Source: Chitinophagia bacterium
GTDB taxonomy: Bacteria; Bacteroidota; Bacteroidia; Chitinophagales; Chitinophagaceae
Direction: 5' to 3'
Length of the DNA: 64,000 nucleotides
Assembly (NCBI GenBank): GCA_009928005.1
Contig: RFVO01000002.1
Coordinates: forward strand, 1-64,000
Shown here: positions 8,593-18,145 of the stretch, piece after piece
How the letters are laid out: every line of letters begins with the position of its first letter
Numbering within the stretch: position 1 is the stretch's first letter
The notes under the pieces: generated by a model
Seen by the model: only the letters and a program-made list of their open reading frames with translations
Told to the model about the DNA's origin: nothing
Database searches by the model: none
Program-made: the position numbers and the translations under genes

Positions 8593-11500
8593 ATGGCATT
8601 ACCCTATTTAGTAAAACACATATATAGCTACGGCACTGAAGAAGTGATTCGTAGAGGTAAGAAAATTTTTGCACTCAAAAATATTGAATTAGCAAAATTT
8701 GATCCTTTAATAGGAAGTATTCATTGCCGTGTAAAAGATGATGGATACAGTACTTATTATAAAGTTACCATTGAAAATTTTAAAAGTGCCGCTACTTTAT
8801 CATTGCGTTGTGGCTGCCCTTATAATTTATCAGAAGTATGTAGACATAAAGCAGCCGCTTTATTTTATATTCAAGATTTACTAGACAAGAATTTATTGGA
8901 TTATAAACCTGCTTCTTATAAAACTACCCATACACAATTAAGAACAAAGACCTTAGATTTAAAAATGATTCGAATGCTTTGTTCAAAAGCTATTTTCGAA
9001 AAAGCAGAACAGACATTAAAATCCGTTAGACCCCATATTATTGAAAGTGAAAATGAAAAAGTAGTTGCAGAAATTGATGAAAAAGGCAAAACTTATCATG
9101 TCATTATACAAAAAAATGAAGAACGATTTTTTGATACCTCTTGCGATTGTTTGTCTGAGACCGAATACCCACTCTGTCTTCATAAAACCATGCTTCTGTT
9201 GCAATTATTTTTATTAAAGGGCGCAGATTATTTTGAAACAATTCGCAATTGGGACAGAGAAAAAAATAAATTACTTGCATTATATGGCTATACTTTAGAT
9301 GACTATATTGAAGATAAATTTGAATTTATTTATCATGATGGTAAGCCCTTTCTAAAAGTATTAGACGAAAAAATACAAAAAGTTAATGGTTCCAAATCTA
9401 TAACACTCAAAAGGCCTAGCTCTAATGACTGGGATATTGAAGAAAAGGAATCATCTTCTAATGAAGAAGCTGTGATTAAAGAGCGTTTTGGTATTGTGAT
9501 TCAACACCAACCTACTGTTTATCCTTATATCTCCTTTAATGTAGTTAAAGGAGAAGTGAATGAAGAAGGCACTTCTTTTTTAGGAAAAGTTGAAAAAGTT
9601 GACTTAGCGAAATTTATTACACCTAATTTAATTAAAGAAGAAGATAAAATTTTATTACAGTTAGTCAAAAAATTACAACCTGCAGAACTTTCTAAGTTTT
9701 TGAATAAAAATTCTCCCTTCCAAGGTTTGTGGGATAATATTGTGCATACTGATGAAGAAAGTTTACCTGATGAGACTAAGGAGCTAATGCAAGAATATTT
9801 GCATCCTAAAATTGAAAAAGTTTGGAGAGATTTATCTGAACATCCTTTTAGTTTTTATTTACCGCACAATAAACCTTTTACTACGGCCAATTTACAAAAG
9901 GCAGAACTAGTATTTAATACCATTCAGCCTAGCTTTAGAGTAGAAAAAGAAGATGACAGGTATATTGTATACGCACAAGTGGTTTTGCCAGAAGGTAAAG
10001 TTCCACTAGAAGACAATCACGCTAAGTCTAATTACATATTCCAATACCATCATCAGTTTTTTGTGTGGAAACAAAGGTCCGATTTATTATGGGTAGAAAA
10101 ATTTATGCCAGCTGGTTTTCATGAAATTAATTTAGATAAATGGCCCGCTTATTTACAAAGCACTTTACTGCCCTTATCAAAGCAGTATCAGGTTTCATTA
10201 GACAATGTCACGCAAGAGAAATTAAAAGGTGTGAAGCCACAACTACAAATTTTATTAAAAGAAAACGGAGACTATTTATTCTTTGAACCCTTATTCGCTT
10301 ACAAAGATATTATTGTCACTAAAGAAGATGGACCTTCTGTGATTCAACAAGTGGGTGATAAAATTGTCATATTAGAAAGAGATCTTGCTGCAGAAAGGCA
10401 ATTAATGAACATTATTGAACAATTACATTCTGGCTTTATTCGTCCGAATGAAGGCAATGTGCTTGCTTTAAAAGGTGCTGAGGTTTTAAAAAACAATTGG
10501 TTTTTCTTATTTATAGATACTTTAAGAGACAAACAAATTCCTTTATTTGGTACAGAATACTTAAAACAATTTAAGTACAATACTGCTAAGCCTTCTACAA
10601 GATTATATATAAGTAGCAATACCGATTGGTTTGATGCAAAAGTAGAAATTTCTTTTGGCGAACAAAAAGTATCTATACAAGATATCAAAACAATGTTGTC
10701 AAATAAGCAACAATTTGTTCCTTTAAAAGATGGAAGTTTAGGAGTGCTACCTGAAAAATGGTTGAATAAATATTCTTTATTATTTAAAGTAGGAGAAGGT
10801 AAGGCTGATACACTTAAATTAAGTAAGTATCATTTTTCTATTTTAGATGAGCTCTATCAACAAAGAGACGAAGAGGAACTTATTTTCCAATTAGAAGGTA
10901 AGTATGAAAAAATTAGAGAACGTTATGCGATAGCTGACGTTACACCGCCTTCCCATTTAATGCCAATACTAAGGCCTTATCAAATTAGTGGTTTTCAGTG
11001 GTTGAATTATTTACACGATGTACAGTGGGGTGGGATTTTAGCCGATGATATGGGATTGGGTAAAACTATTCAAACCTTATCTTTCTTACAACATTTGAAA
11101 GAAAAGAATGGCAAATTAGTAGCCTTGGTAGTTTGTCCTACCACGCTTTTATTTAACTGGCAGAATGAATTAAAAAAGTTCACTCCTAGTTTAACTTATC
11201 ATATACATCATGGAGGTACAAGAAAAAAGTCATTATTCCATGATGATAAAATTGAAGTCGTCATTACTACTTATGGCACTTTAAGAAGCGATATTAAAAT
11301 GTTTGTGGAAGTGAATTTTGATTACGTGATATTAGATGAAAGCCAGGCTATCAAAAATCCTGCTTCAAAAGTGACCAAGGCAGCTTGTTTATTAAAAGCC
11401 ACTAATAAATTATGTTTAAGTGGTACGCCACTTCAAAATAATACTTTTGACATTTACGCCCAGATGAATTTCTTAAACCCGGGTATGTTAGGAACTGTAG

Positions 11501-12354
11501 AATACTTCAAGCATAATTTCTCTATGCCTATTGATAAGTTTGATGAGCAAGAACAAAAAGAACATCTAAGAAAATTTGTTTTCCCTTTTATATTAAGAAG
11601 AACAAAGGAGCAAGTGGCCAAAGACTTACCAGAAAAACAAGAAATGGTATTGTATTGTGAAATGGGTGATGCACAAAGAAAAATTTACGAAGCTTACAGA
11701 AACGACTACCGCGATAAACTCATTGGTATGGTAGAAGAAAAAGGTATTCAAAAATCGCAGCTTTCTATATTACAAGGCTTAATGAAGCTGAGACAAATTT
11801 GCGATAGCCCTGCTATATTAAAAGATGAAGCTTATCCTAACGAATCGGTAAAATTAGAAGAGTTAACACGTGAAATAGCTGAAAACATTGGTGGTCACAA
11901 GGCCTTGGTGTTCTCGCAATTTTTAGGCATGCTATCTTTAATTAAAGAGCAGTTGAAAAAATTAGGTATTGACCATGAATATTTTGATGGTAGTAGTACC
12001 ATTCAAGAAAGAGAACGCGCTATTGAACGTTTCCAAAACGATGATAATTGTAGGGTATTTTTAATTTCTTTAAAAGCGGGAGGTGTAGGTTTAAACTTAA
12101 CAGCCGCCGATTATGTATATATAGTAGATCCTTGGTGGAATCCTGCAGTGGAACAACAAGCCATAGATAGAACGCATCGTATTGGACAAACCAAAAATAT
12201 ATTTGCGTATCGTATGATTTGTAATGATACGGTAGAAGATAAAATATTGAAATTACAAGAAAGAAAAAGATCTTTGGCTAAAGAATTAATATCCGATGAA
12301 GTGGGATTTGTAAAATCTTTAACCAAAGATGATATTGCTTATTTATTCAGCTAG
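8593..12354 (+). CDS. SNF2/Swi2-type DEAD/DEAH helicase with N-terminal SWIM zinc-finger motifs
   Basis: ADDMGLGKTIQ, DESQAIKNP, LSGTPLQNN, QAIDRTHRIGQ; two CxCx(7-8)CxH motifs near the N-terminus. Confidence 0.95.
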   Translation: MALPYLVKHIYSYGTEEVIRRGKKIFALKNIELAKFDPLIGSIHCRVKDDGYSTYYKVTIENFKSAATLSLRCGCPYNLSEVCRHKAAALFYIQDLLDKNLLDYKPASYKTTHTQLRTKTLDLKMIRMLCSKAIFEKAEQTLKSVRPHIIESENEKVVAEIDEKGKTYHVIIQKNEERFFDTSCDCLSETEYPLCLHKTMLLLQLFLLKGADYFETIRNWDREKNKLLALYGYTLDDYIEDKFEFIYHDGKPFLKVLDEKIQKVNGSKSITLKRPSSNDWDIEEKESSSNEEAVIKERFGIVIQHQPTVYPYISFNVVKGEVNEEGTSFLGKVEKVDLAKFITPNLIKEEDKILLQLVKKLQPAELSKFLNKNSPFQGLWDNIVHTDEESLPDETKELMQEYLHPKIEKVWRDLSEHPFSFYLPHNKPFTTANLQKAELVFNTIQPSFRVEKEDDRYIVYAQVVLPEGKVPLEDNHAKSNYIFQYHHQFFVWKQRSDLLWVEKFMPAGFHEINLDKWPAYLQSTLLPLSKQYQVSLDNVTQEKLKGVKPQLQILLKENGDYLFFEPLFAYKDIIVTKEDGPSVIQQVGDKIVILERDLAAERQLMNIIEQLHSGFIRPNEGNVLALKGAEVLKNNWFFLFIDTLRDKQIPLFGTEYLKQFKYNTAKPSTRLYISSNTDWFDAKVEISFGEQKVSIQDIKTMLSNKQQFVPLKDGSLGVLPEKWLNKYSLLFKVGEGKADTLKLSKYHFSILDELYQQRDEEELIFQLEGKYEKIRERYAIADVTPPSHLMPILRPYQISGFQWLNYLHDVQWGGILADDMGLGKTIQTLSFLQHLKEKNGKLVALVVCPTTLLFNWQNELKKFTPSLTYHIHHGGTRKKSLFHDDKIEVVITTYGTLRSDIKMFVEVNFDYVILDESQAIKNPASKVTKAACLLKATNKLCLSGTPLQNNTFDIYAQMNFLNPGMLGTVEYFKHNFSMPIDKFDEQEQKEHLRKFVFPFILRRTKEQVAKDLPEKQEMVLYCEMGDAQRKIYEAYRNDYRDKLIGMVEEKGIQKSQLSILQGLMKLRQICDSPAILKDEAYPNESVKLEELTREIAENIGGHKALVFSQFLGMLSLIKEQLKKLGIDHEYFDGSSTIQERERAIERFQNDDNCRVFLISLKAGGVGLNLTAADYVYIVDPWWNPAVEQQAIDRTHRIGQTKNIFAYRMICNDTVEDKILKLQERKRSLAKELISDEVGFVKSLTKDDIAYLFS

Positions 12355-12429
12355 TAAGCTAGTAATTATAGAAAGAAATTATCTATTTCTTTTTCTACTT
12401 ATTTTGTTACCTATTTTGTTAGTCAAAAA

Positions 12430-12744
12430 TTATTTAAGTTCCGCTGCTGCTAAATTTGCTTTTGGGTTTTTTAAAAATTCATTCTTACATTCTGTAGAAC
12501 AAAAACCTAGAACAAGATTTTCATAATGTGCTGTATCGCTTATGCCGGCAGTTACGGGCATGCCACAACTAGGGTCTTTTTTATTATTTACTAAACTAAC
12601 AGCAAAAGTTTTTTCAATAGTTGTATCTATGGCAGTTACTTGATTGGCATCTGCACTACCTACATTGGCTTTATTCTTATTGGTGCCACATGATAAAAGA
12701 ACCATTGATAAGAAGAGTAGGCTGGTGGTGAATTGCATTTTCAT
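12430..12744 (-). CDS. YHS-domain-like lipoprotein
   Basis: Lipobox LLSCG; DPSCGMPVTAGISDTAHYENLVLGFCSTECKNEFLKNP. Confidence 0.8.
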   Translation of the reverse strand: MKMQFTTSLLFLSMVLLSCGTNKNKANVGSADANQVTAIDTTIEKTFAVSLVNNKKDPSCGMPVTAGISDTAHYENLVLGFCSTECKNEFLKNPKANLAAAELK

Positions 12745-12939
12745 AAAGACTTGTTTTACTTGTATTAGTTACAAAATTACGTATGAAACTGGCTATTAAA
12801 AAACTAACACCCATTCATTTTTAGGACCATTTAGAGCTCATCTTTGCCTTCAAAGGTAAATTATGGACTCAATCTGGGCATTTTGTCTATTTTATTAGCT
12901 ATTTTTACGCTCTCATTCCTATACAAAAGGAAACGAATT

Positions 12940-13032
12940 ATGAAACAGGAACAAATACATATTTTATTAACTAGTGTATACAATGCACCAGTTCCTGTAT
13001 TGAATGGACCGAGCCCGCGACGTGGATTCTGA
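12940..13032 (+). CDS. Candidate arginine operon leader peptide, 30 aa (MKQEQIHILLTSVYNAPVPVLNGPSPRRGF)
   Basis: ATG-initiated short ORF upstream of the arg operon, tandem CGA CGT codons at 13018-13023, hairpin starting at the stop codon. Confidence 0.5.
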   Translation: MKQEQIHILLTSVYNAPVPVLNGPSPRRGF

Positions 13033-13064
13033 TAGGACGAGCAATTGGCCCTTGCCCCTATCAG
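13029..13064 (+). promoter_or_regulatory. Hairpin downstream of the candidate leader peptide (possible attenuator)
   Basis: Perfect 8 bp arms CTGATAGG (13029-13036) / CCTATCAG (13057-13064) enclosing GCAA (13041-13044) / TTGC (13052-13055). Confidence 0.55.
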
Positions 13065-13129
13065 TGGAAAAACCCCAATAAAGAATTCAACTTACGCCAG
13101 CATTCTACTTTCCTAAATTTTAAAGCTAA

Positions 13130-13774
13130 TTGGAACAGAAAATAATAGTACGTGTTGCCCATAGTGGCGACGCAAGTTTTGCAAATGACATTACCGATGA
13201 AATGGAATCTTCGGCTAAAGCACGTGGCACGGGTATTGCTAAACGTAGCCCAGACTATGTTGCTAAAAAAATAATCGAAGGTAAATCGGTGATTGCCTAT
13301 ACCGAAGACGGTACTTGGGTAGGCTTTTGTTATATCGAAGCCTGGCAGCATGGTCAATTTGTTGCTAATAGTGGTTTAATTGTAGCACCTGCTTTTCGTA
13401 AAACAGGTATTGCTAAAAAGATTAAGCAAACTATTTTTCAATTATCAAGAGAAAAATATCCAACAGCTAAAATATTTGGTTTAACCACAGGCTTGGCGGT
13501 GATGAAAATTAATAGTGAATTAGGATATGAGCCTGTAACCTATAGTGAACTTACCGATGATGAAGAGTTTTGGGCAGGTTGTAAGAGCTGTGTAAATTAT
13601 GATATTTTAATGAGTAAGGATAGAAAGAATTGCATGTGTACCGCTATGTTATATGAGCCAAAGCTATCAACAGACACAAAAGAAGTTGCAGCGGATTTCT
13701 CAAATAATTCAAAATTGTACGAGCGCTTTATGAAAATTAAGCAAAGCAAATTATTAAACTGGTTTAGAAAATAA
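13130..13774 (+). CDS. GNAT N-acyltransferase, candidate N-acylglutamate synthase of the arginine pathway (TTG start)
   Basis: GNAT fold (VAPAFRKTGIAKKIKQTIFQLSREKYPTAKIFGLTTG), first gene of the arg cluster; in-frame TAA immediately upstream of the TTG. Confidence 0.8.
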   Translation: MEQKIIVRVAHSGDASFANDITDEMESSAKARGTGIAKRSPDYVAKKIIEGKSVIAYTEDGTWVGFCYIEAWQHGQFVANSGLIVAPAFRKTGIAKKIKQTIFQLSREKYPTAKIFGLTTGLAVMKINSELGYEPVTYSELTDDEEFWAGCKSCVNYDILMSKDRKNCMCTAMLYEPKLSTDTKEVAADFSNNSKLYERFMKIKQSKLLNWFRK

Positions 13775-13782
13775 TTAAGAAA

Positions 13783-14982
13783 ATGGAAAAAGTAGTTTTA
13801 GGTTTTAGCGGCGGATTAGACACCACCTATTGTGTTAAATATTTAACCGAAGACAAAGGCTTAGAAGTGCACAGTGTAGTAGTTAATACAGGTGGCTTTT
13901 CTGAGGAAGAATTAAAAAAAATAGAAGCACATGCTTATGCCTTAGGCGTGAAAACGCATACCACAGTTGATGCTGTGAAGGGTTATTATGATAGTATTAT
14001 TAAGTATTTAATTTATGGAAATGTTTTAAAAAATAATACTTATCCTTTAAGCGTAAGTGCAGAGCGTTTAAGTCAGGCATTACATATAGCAGCGCACGTA
14101 AAAAAATTAGGCGCTAATAAAGTGGCCCACGGAAGTACTGGAGCTGGTAATGATCAAGTGCGTTTTGATATGATTTTTCAAATTATGATTCCTGGTGTTG
14201 AAATTTTAACACCTATTCGTGATTTACAATTAAGTAGAGAAGCAGAAATTACTTATTTAAAACAGAAAGGTGTGCAGATGAATTTTGAAAAAGCTGCCTA
14301 CTCTATAAATAAAGGTTTATGGGGTACTAGTGTCGGGGGTAAAGAAACCTTACAGTCAAAGGGTATCTTACCAGAATTGGCATGGCCCACGCCTATGACT
14401 AAAGAAGGGCAGCAAGAAGAAATAGTGATTGGTTTTGAAAAAGGAGAAATTAAATCGGTGAATAATAAAACTTTTAAGCATCCTACTGAAGCCATTCAGT
14501 ATATACAATCTATTGCAGGTGCTTATGGCATTGGAAGAGATATTCATGTAGGTGATACTATAATTGGTATTAAGGGTCGTGTAGGTTTTGAAGCAGCAGG
14601 GCCCATGGTTATTTTGAAAGCGCACCATGCTTTAGAAAAACATGTATTAACCAAATGGCAATTATCTTGGAAGGATCAATTAGCTCAGTTTTATGGTAAC
14701 TGGTTACACGAAGGTCAAATACTTGATCCCGTGATGCGTGATATAGAAGCTTACTTAACTAGTGCCCAAGAACAAGTAACAGGAACTGTATTTATACAAC
14801 TACATCCTTATCGTTTTCAAATTATAGGTATTGAATCAGACAATGATTTAATGAGTGCGAAATTTGGAAAATATGGAGAAATGAATACAGGCTGGACAGG
14901 TAATGATGTAAGAGGCTTCACCAAAATATTTGGAAATCAAGTAAGTATCTTTCATCAGATAAAAGAATCGAATAAAAAGTAA
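13783..14982 (+). CDS. argG: Argininosuccinate synthase
   Basis: VVLGFSGGLDTTYCVKYL, AHGSTGAGNDQVRFD. Confidence 0.95.
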   Translation: MEKVVLGFSGGLDTTYCVKYLTEDKGLEVHSVVVNTGGFSEEELKKIEAHAYALGVKTHTTVDAVKGYYDSIIKYLIYGNVLKNNTYPLSVSAERLSQALHIAAHVKKLGANKVAHGSTGAGNDQVRFDMIFQIMIPGVEILTPIRDLQLSREAEITYLKQKGVQMNFEKAAYSINKGLWGTSVGGKETLQSKGILPELAWPTPMTKEGQQEEIVIGFEKGEIKSVNNKTFKHPTEAIQYIQSIAGAYGIGRDIHVGDTIIGIKGRVGFEAAGPMVILKAHHALEKHVLTKWQLSWKDQLAQFYGNWLHEGQILDPVMRDIEAYLTSAQEQVTGTVFIQLHPYRFQIIGIESDNDLMSAKFGKYGEMNTGWTGNDVRGFTKIFGNQVSIFHQIKESNKK

Positions 14983-14988
14983 ACAGTA

Positions 14989-15969
14989 ATGCAAAAGATA
15001 AATATAGGTATAGTGGGTGGCGCAGGATATACAGGTGGTGAATTACTCCGTGTATTAGTTCGCCATGCGCAAGTGCAAATTAATTTTGTGCATAGTATTA
15101 GTAGCGCCGGTCAATTAGTGAGCTCGGTACATACCGACTTATTAGGCGATACTAATTTAGTTTTCACAAATAGTCTTCAAGATAATATTGATATTTTGTT
15201 TTTATGTCTAGGACATGGGGAGGCATTGAAGTTTTTAGCATCGAATACTATTTCGCCCAAATTAAAAATCATAGACCTATCACAAGACTTTAGATTATCC
15301 AGTACGGCAAAACAAGGAGAAAGAAATTTTATATACGGCTTACCAGAATTAAATAAAGCGGCTATTCAAACTGCTCATAATATAGCCAACCCTGGTTGCT
15401 TTGCTACCGCTATTCAAATAGGCTTATTACCATTGGCATCTAAAGGCTTATTGAAGGATGTATATACAACGGGTATAACTGGTTCCACCGGCGCGGGTCA
15501 AGGTTTATCTAATACTAGTCATTTTAGTTGGAGAGCGAATAATATTCAGCCTTATAAAACTTTAGCGCATCAACATTTAGATGAAATAAAACAAAGCTTG
15601 AATCAATTGCAAGGTAATAACAATTCATCAGTTCACTTTGTACCATGGAGAGGCGATTTTACCAGAGGTATTTTTGTAAGCAGTATTTTGGAAACTACCT
15701 TAAGCCTAAGTGAACTCAATAAAATTTATGCAGACTATTATTCGGGTCATCCTTTCACACATGTTTCATTAAGCCCCATTGATTTAAAACAAGTAGTGAA
15801 TACTAATAAGTGTTTAATTCATATTGAACAAAAAGAAAATAAAATAGTGGTACATACCGCCATTGATAATTTATTAAAAGGCGCAGTGGGTCAAGCTGTG
15901 CAAAATATGAATTTGATGATGGGCTTCGAAGAAACAGCAGGCATTCAATTAAAAGCAAGTAATTTTTAA
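14989..15969 (+). CDS. argC: N-acetyl-gamma-glutamyl-phosphate reductase
   Basis: GIVGGAGYTGGELLRVL, NPGCFATAIQIGLLPL. Confidence 0.95.
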   Translation: MQKINIGIVGGAGYTGGELLRVLVRHAQVQINFVHSISSAGQLVSSVHTDLLGDTNLVFTNSLQDNIDILFLCLGHGEALKFLASNTISPKLKIIDLSQDFRLSSTAKQGERNFIYGLPELNKAAIQTAHNIANPGCFATAIQIGLLPLASKGLLKDVYTTGITGSTGAGQGLSNTSHFSWRANNIQPYKTLAHQHLDEIKQSLNQLQGNNNSSVHFVPWRGDFTRGIFVSSILETTLSLSELNKIYADYYSGHPFTHVSLSPIDLKQVVNTNKCLIHIEQKENKIVVHTAIDNLLKGAVGQAVQNMNLMMGFEETAGIQLKASNF

Positions 15970-15979
15970 AATAAACAAA

Positions 15980-17131
15980 ATGTCTTTATTTCAAGTATAT
16001 CCTTTACAACCTATTGCCATTACCAAGGCCTTGGGATCTCATGTTTGGGACGATAAGGGTACAAAATATTTAGACATGTATGGCGGTCATGCAGTTATTA
16101 GTATTGGTCATACGCATCCGCATTGGGTAAAGCGTATCGAAGACCAATTACATGCTATGGCCTTTTATTCTAATTCAGTCATCATGCCTATTCAAGAAGA
16201 ATTGGCGATTGCCTTAAATAAATTATGTGGCAAACTAGACTATCAATTATTTTTATGCAATAGTGGTGCAGAGGCAAATGAAAATGCTTTAAAATTAGCT
16301 TCCTTTCATACAGGTAGAAAAAAAATAATTGCTTTTTCTAAAGCATTTCATGGAAGAACTTCATTAGCAGTAGCCGCTACAGACAATCCTAGTATTATAG
16401 CGCCTGTAAACGAAACAGATAATATTATTTTCTTACCATTTAACGATGTTGAAGCTTTGACAACCTGTTTTGCCAAACAAGGTAAAGAAATTGCAGGCGT
16501 TATTATTGAAGGTATTCAAGGCGTGGCAGGCATATATGAAGCAACAAATATTTTTTTACAAACCATTCGTACATTATGTGATAAATATGGCACCGTTTAT
16601 ATAGCCGATAGTGTGCAATGTGGTTATGGCCGTTCTGGAAAATTCTTTGCACATGACTTTGCAGGAGTGAACGCCGATATTTATTCAATGGCAAAGGGTA
16701 TGGGCAATGGCTTTCCTATTGGAGGTATTTTAATTGCGCCCTCTATTAAAGCAAAGTTTGGATTATTAGGTACTACTTTTGGTGGAAATCCATTGGCCTG
16801 TGCCGCTGCCTTAGCGGTATTAGAAGTAATGGAGAAAGATAATTTAATGGAGACTGCCGCTCAAAAAGGAAAATATTTAATAGAGGCCTTAGCAAATATT
16901 AAAGGTGTGAAGACGGTAAGGGGTAAAGGATTAATGATTGGATTTGAAATGGAAGCAGGATTAGAAGATATCAGAAAAGTTTTATTGAATGATTATAAAA
17001 TATTTACAGGAGAGGCGAAGCCGAATGTGATTAGATTATTGCCTTCTTTATCTATAGGCACTTCAGAGATAGATTTATTTTTAAAAGGATTAAAAGGGGC
17101 TATTCAACAACTTTCAAATAAAACATTTTAA
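15980..17131 (+). CDS. argD: Acetylornithine/succinylornithine aminotransferase (class III)
   Basis: LFLCNSGAEANENALKLA, SMAKGMGNGFPIGGIL, GTTFGGNPLACAAALAVLE. Confidence 0.93.
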   Translation: MSLFQVYPLQPIAITKALGSHVWDDKGTKYLDMYGGHAVISIGHTHPHWVKRIEDQLHAMAFYSNSVIMPIQEELAIALNKLCGKLDYQLFLCNSGAEANENALKLASFHTGRKKIIAFSKAFHGRTSLAVAATDNPSIIAPVNETDNIIFLPFNDVEALTTCFAKQGKEIAGVIIEGIQGVAGIYEATNIFLQTIRTLCDKYGTVYIADSVQCGYGRSGKFFAHDFAGVNADIYSMAKGMGNGFPIGGILIAPSIKAKFGLLGTTFGGNPLACAAALAVLEVMEKDNLMETAAQKGKYLIEALANIKGVKTVRGKGLMIGFEMEAGLEDIRKVLLNDYKIFTGEAKPNVIRLLPSLSIGTSEIDLFLKGLKGAIQQLSNKTF

Positions 17132-17140
17132 AGTTTTACT

Positions 17141-18115
17141 ATGAAACAATTTATATCAGTAAAAGATGTTCAGGATATCAATGCGTTAGTAGCAAAAGCT
17201 TTGAATTATAAAAAAACGCCTTTAAGCGATAAGAAATTAGGTGCTGATAAACGCATTGGACTACTTTTTTTAAATCCAAGTTTAAGAACAAGACTAAGCA
17301 CTCAATTAGCTGCTCAAAATTTAGGCATGGAGCCCATTGTTTTTAATGTTGATAAAGAAGGCTGGGCATTAGAGTTTGCAGAAGGTGCTATTATGAATGG
17401 ATCTACTGTTGAACACATTAAAGATGCTGCGCCTATTTTAGGAAATTATTTTGATATACTTTGTATTCGTACTTTTCCTGGCTTAATAGATAAAGAGGCG
17501 GATTACAGTGAAAAAATTATCAAGCAATTTATAAAGTATGCGGGTATACCAGTGGTGAGTTTAGAATCGGCCACCTTGCATCCATTACAATCCTTGACTG
17601 ATATTATTACTATTCAAGAATCAATCATTTCTAATGCAAGTCTTCACAATAAAAAACCTAAAGTAGTTTTAACTTGGGCGCCACATATTAAATCAATTCC
17701 GCAATGTGTAGCCAATAGTTTTTGTGAATGGATGGGCGCTTGGGGAGAAGCCGATTTTGTGATTACACATCCTGAAGGCTATGTACTTTCTTCAGAATTT
17801 ACAAAAGGTGCTACTATTGAGCATAACCAAGACCAAGCATTAAAAGACGCCGATTTTGTCTATGTAAAAAATTGGAGTAGCTATGAACAATATGGGAAGG
17901 TATTAACTACAGATGATAGTTGGATGATGACGAATAAAAAACTAGCCCTAACCAACAATGCAAAAATAATGCACTGTTTGCCCGTTAGAAGAAATGTGGA
18001 ATTAAGCGATGAAATTTTAGATGGCCCCAATAGTTTAGTGACTAAAGAAGCTTCCAATAGAGTGTGGGCAGCTCAAGCGGTATTAGCAGAAATTTTAAAA
18101 GCAATCATTATTTAA
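17141..18115 (+). CDS. N-acyl-L-ornithine carbamoyltransferase (ArgF'), probably succinylornithine type
   Basis: LFLNPSLRTRLSTQLAAQNLG, MNGSTVEHIKDAAPILGNYFD, MHCLPVRRNVE. Confidence 0.9.
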   Translation: MKQFISVKDVQDINALVAKALNYKKTPLSDKKLGADKRIGLLFLNPSLRTRLSTQLAAQNLGMEPIVFNVDKEGWALEFAEGAIMNGSTVEHIKDAAPILGNYFDILCIRTFPGLIDKEADYSEKIIKQFIKYAGIPVVSLESATLHPLQSLTDIITIQESIISNASLHNKKPKVVLTWAPHIKSIPQCVANSFCEWMGAWGEADFVITHPEGYVLSSEFTKGATIEHNQDQALKDADFVYVKNWSSYEQYGKVLTTDDSWMMTNKKLALTNNAKIMHCLPVRRNVELSDEILDGPNSLVTKEASNRVWAAQAVLAEILKAIII

Positions 18116-18145
18116 AATTAATTCGAAAAATTTATTAAATACATT

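Noticed and set aside
10344-10688. 114-aa minus-strand ORF
   Set aside because: Antisense to the SNF2 helicase gene, no recognisable domain
12329-12526. 65-aa plus-strand ORF after the helicase
   Set aside because: Overlaps the helicase end and is antisense to the YHS-domain lipoprotein; no domain support
12844-13032. Full 62-aa version of the arg leader ORF
   Set aside because: Starts at a non-ATG codon; the ATG at 12940 gives a more plausible 30-aa peptide, though the extension cannot be formally excluded
13061-13357. 98-aa minus-strand ORF over the arg leader region
   Set aside because: Mostly antisense to the GNAT gene, with no homology signal; the plus-strand leader explains the region better
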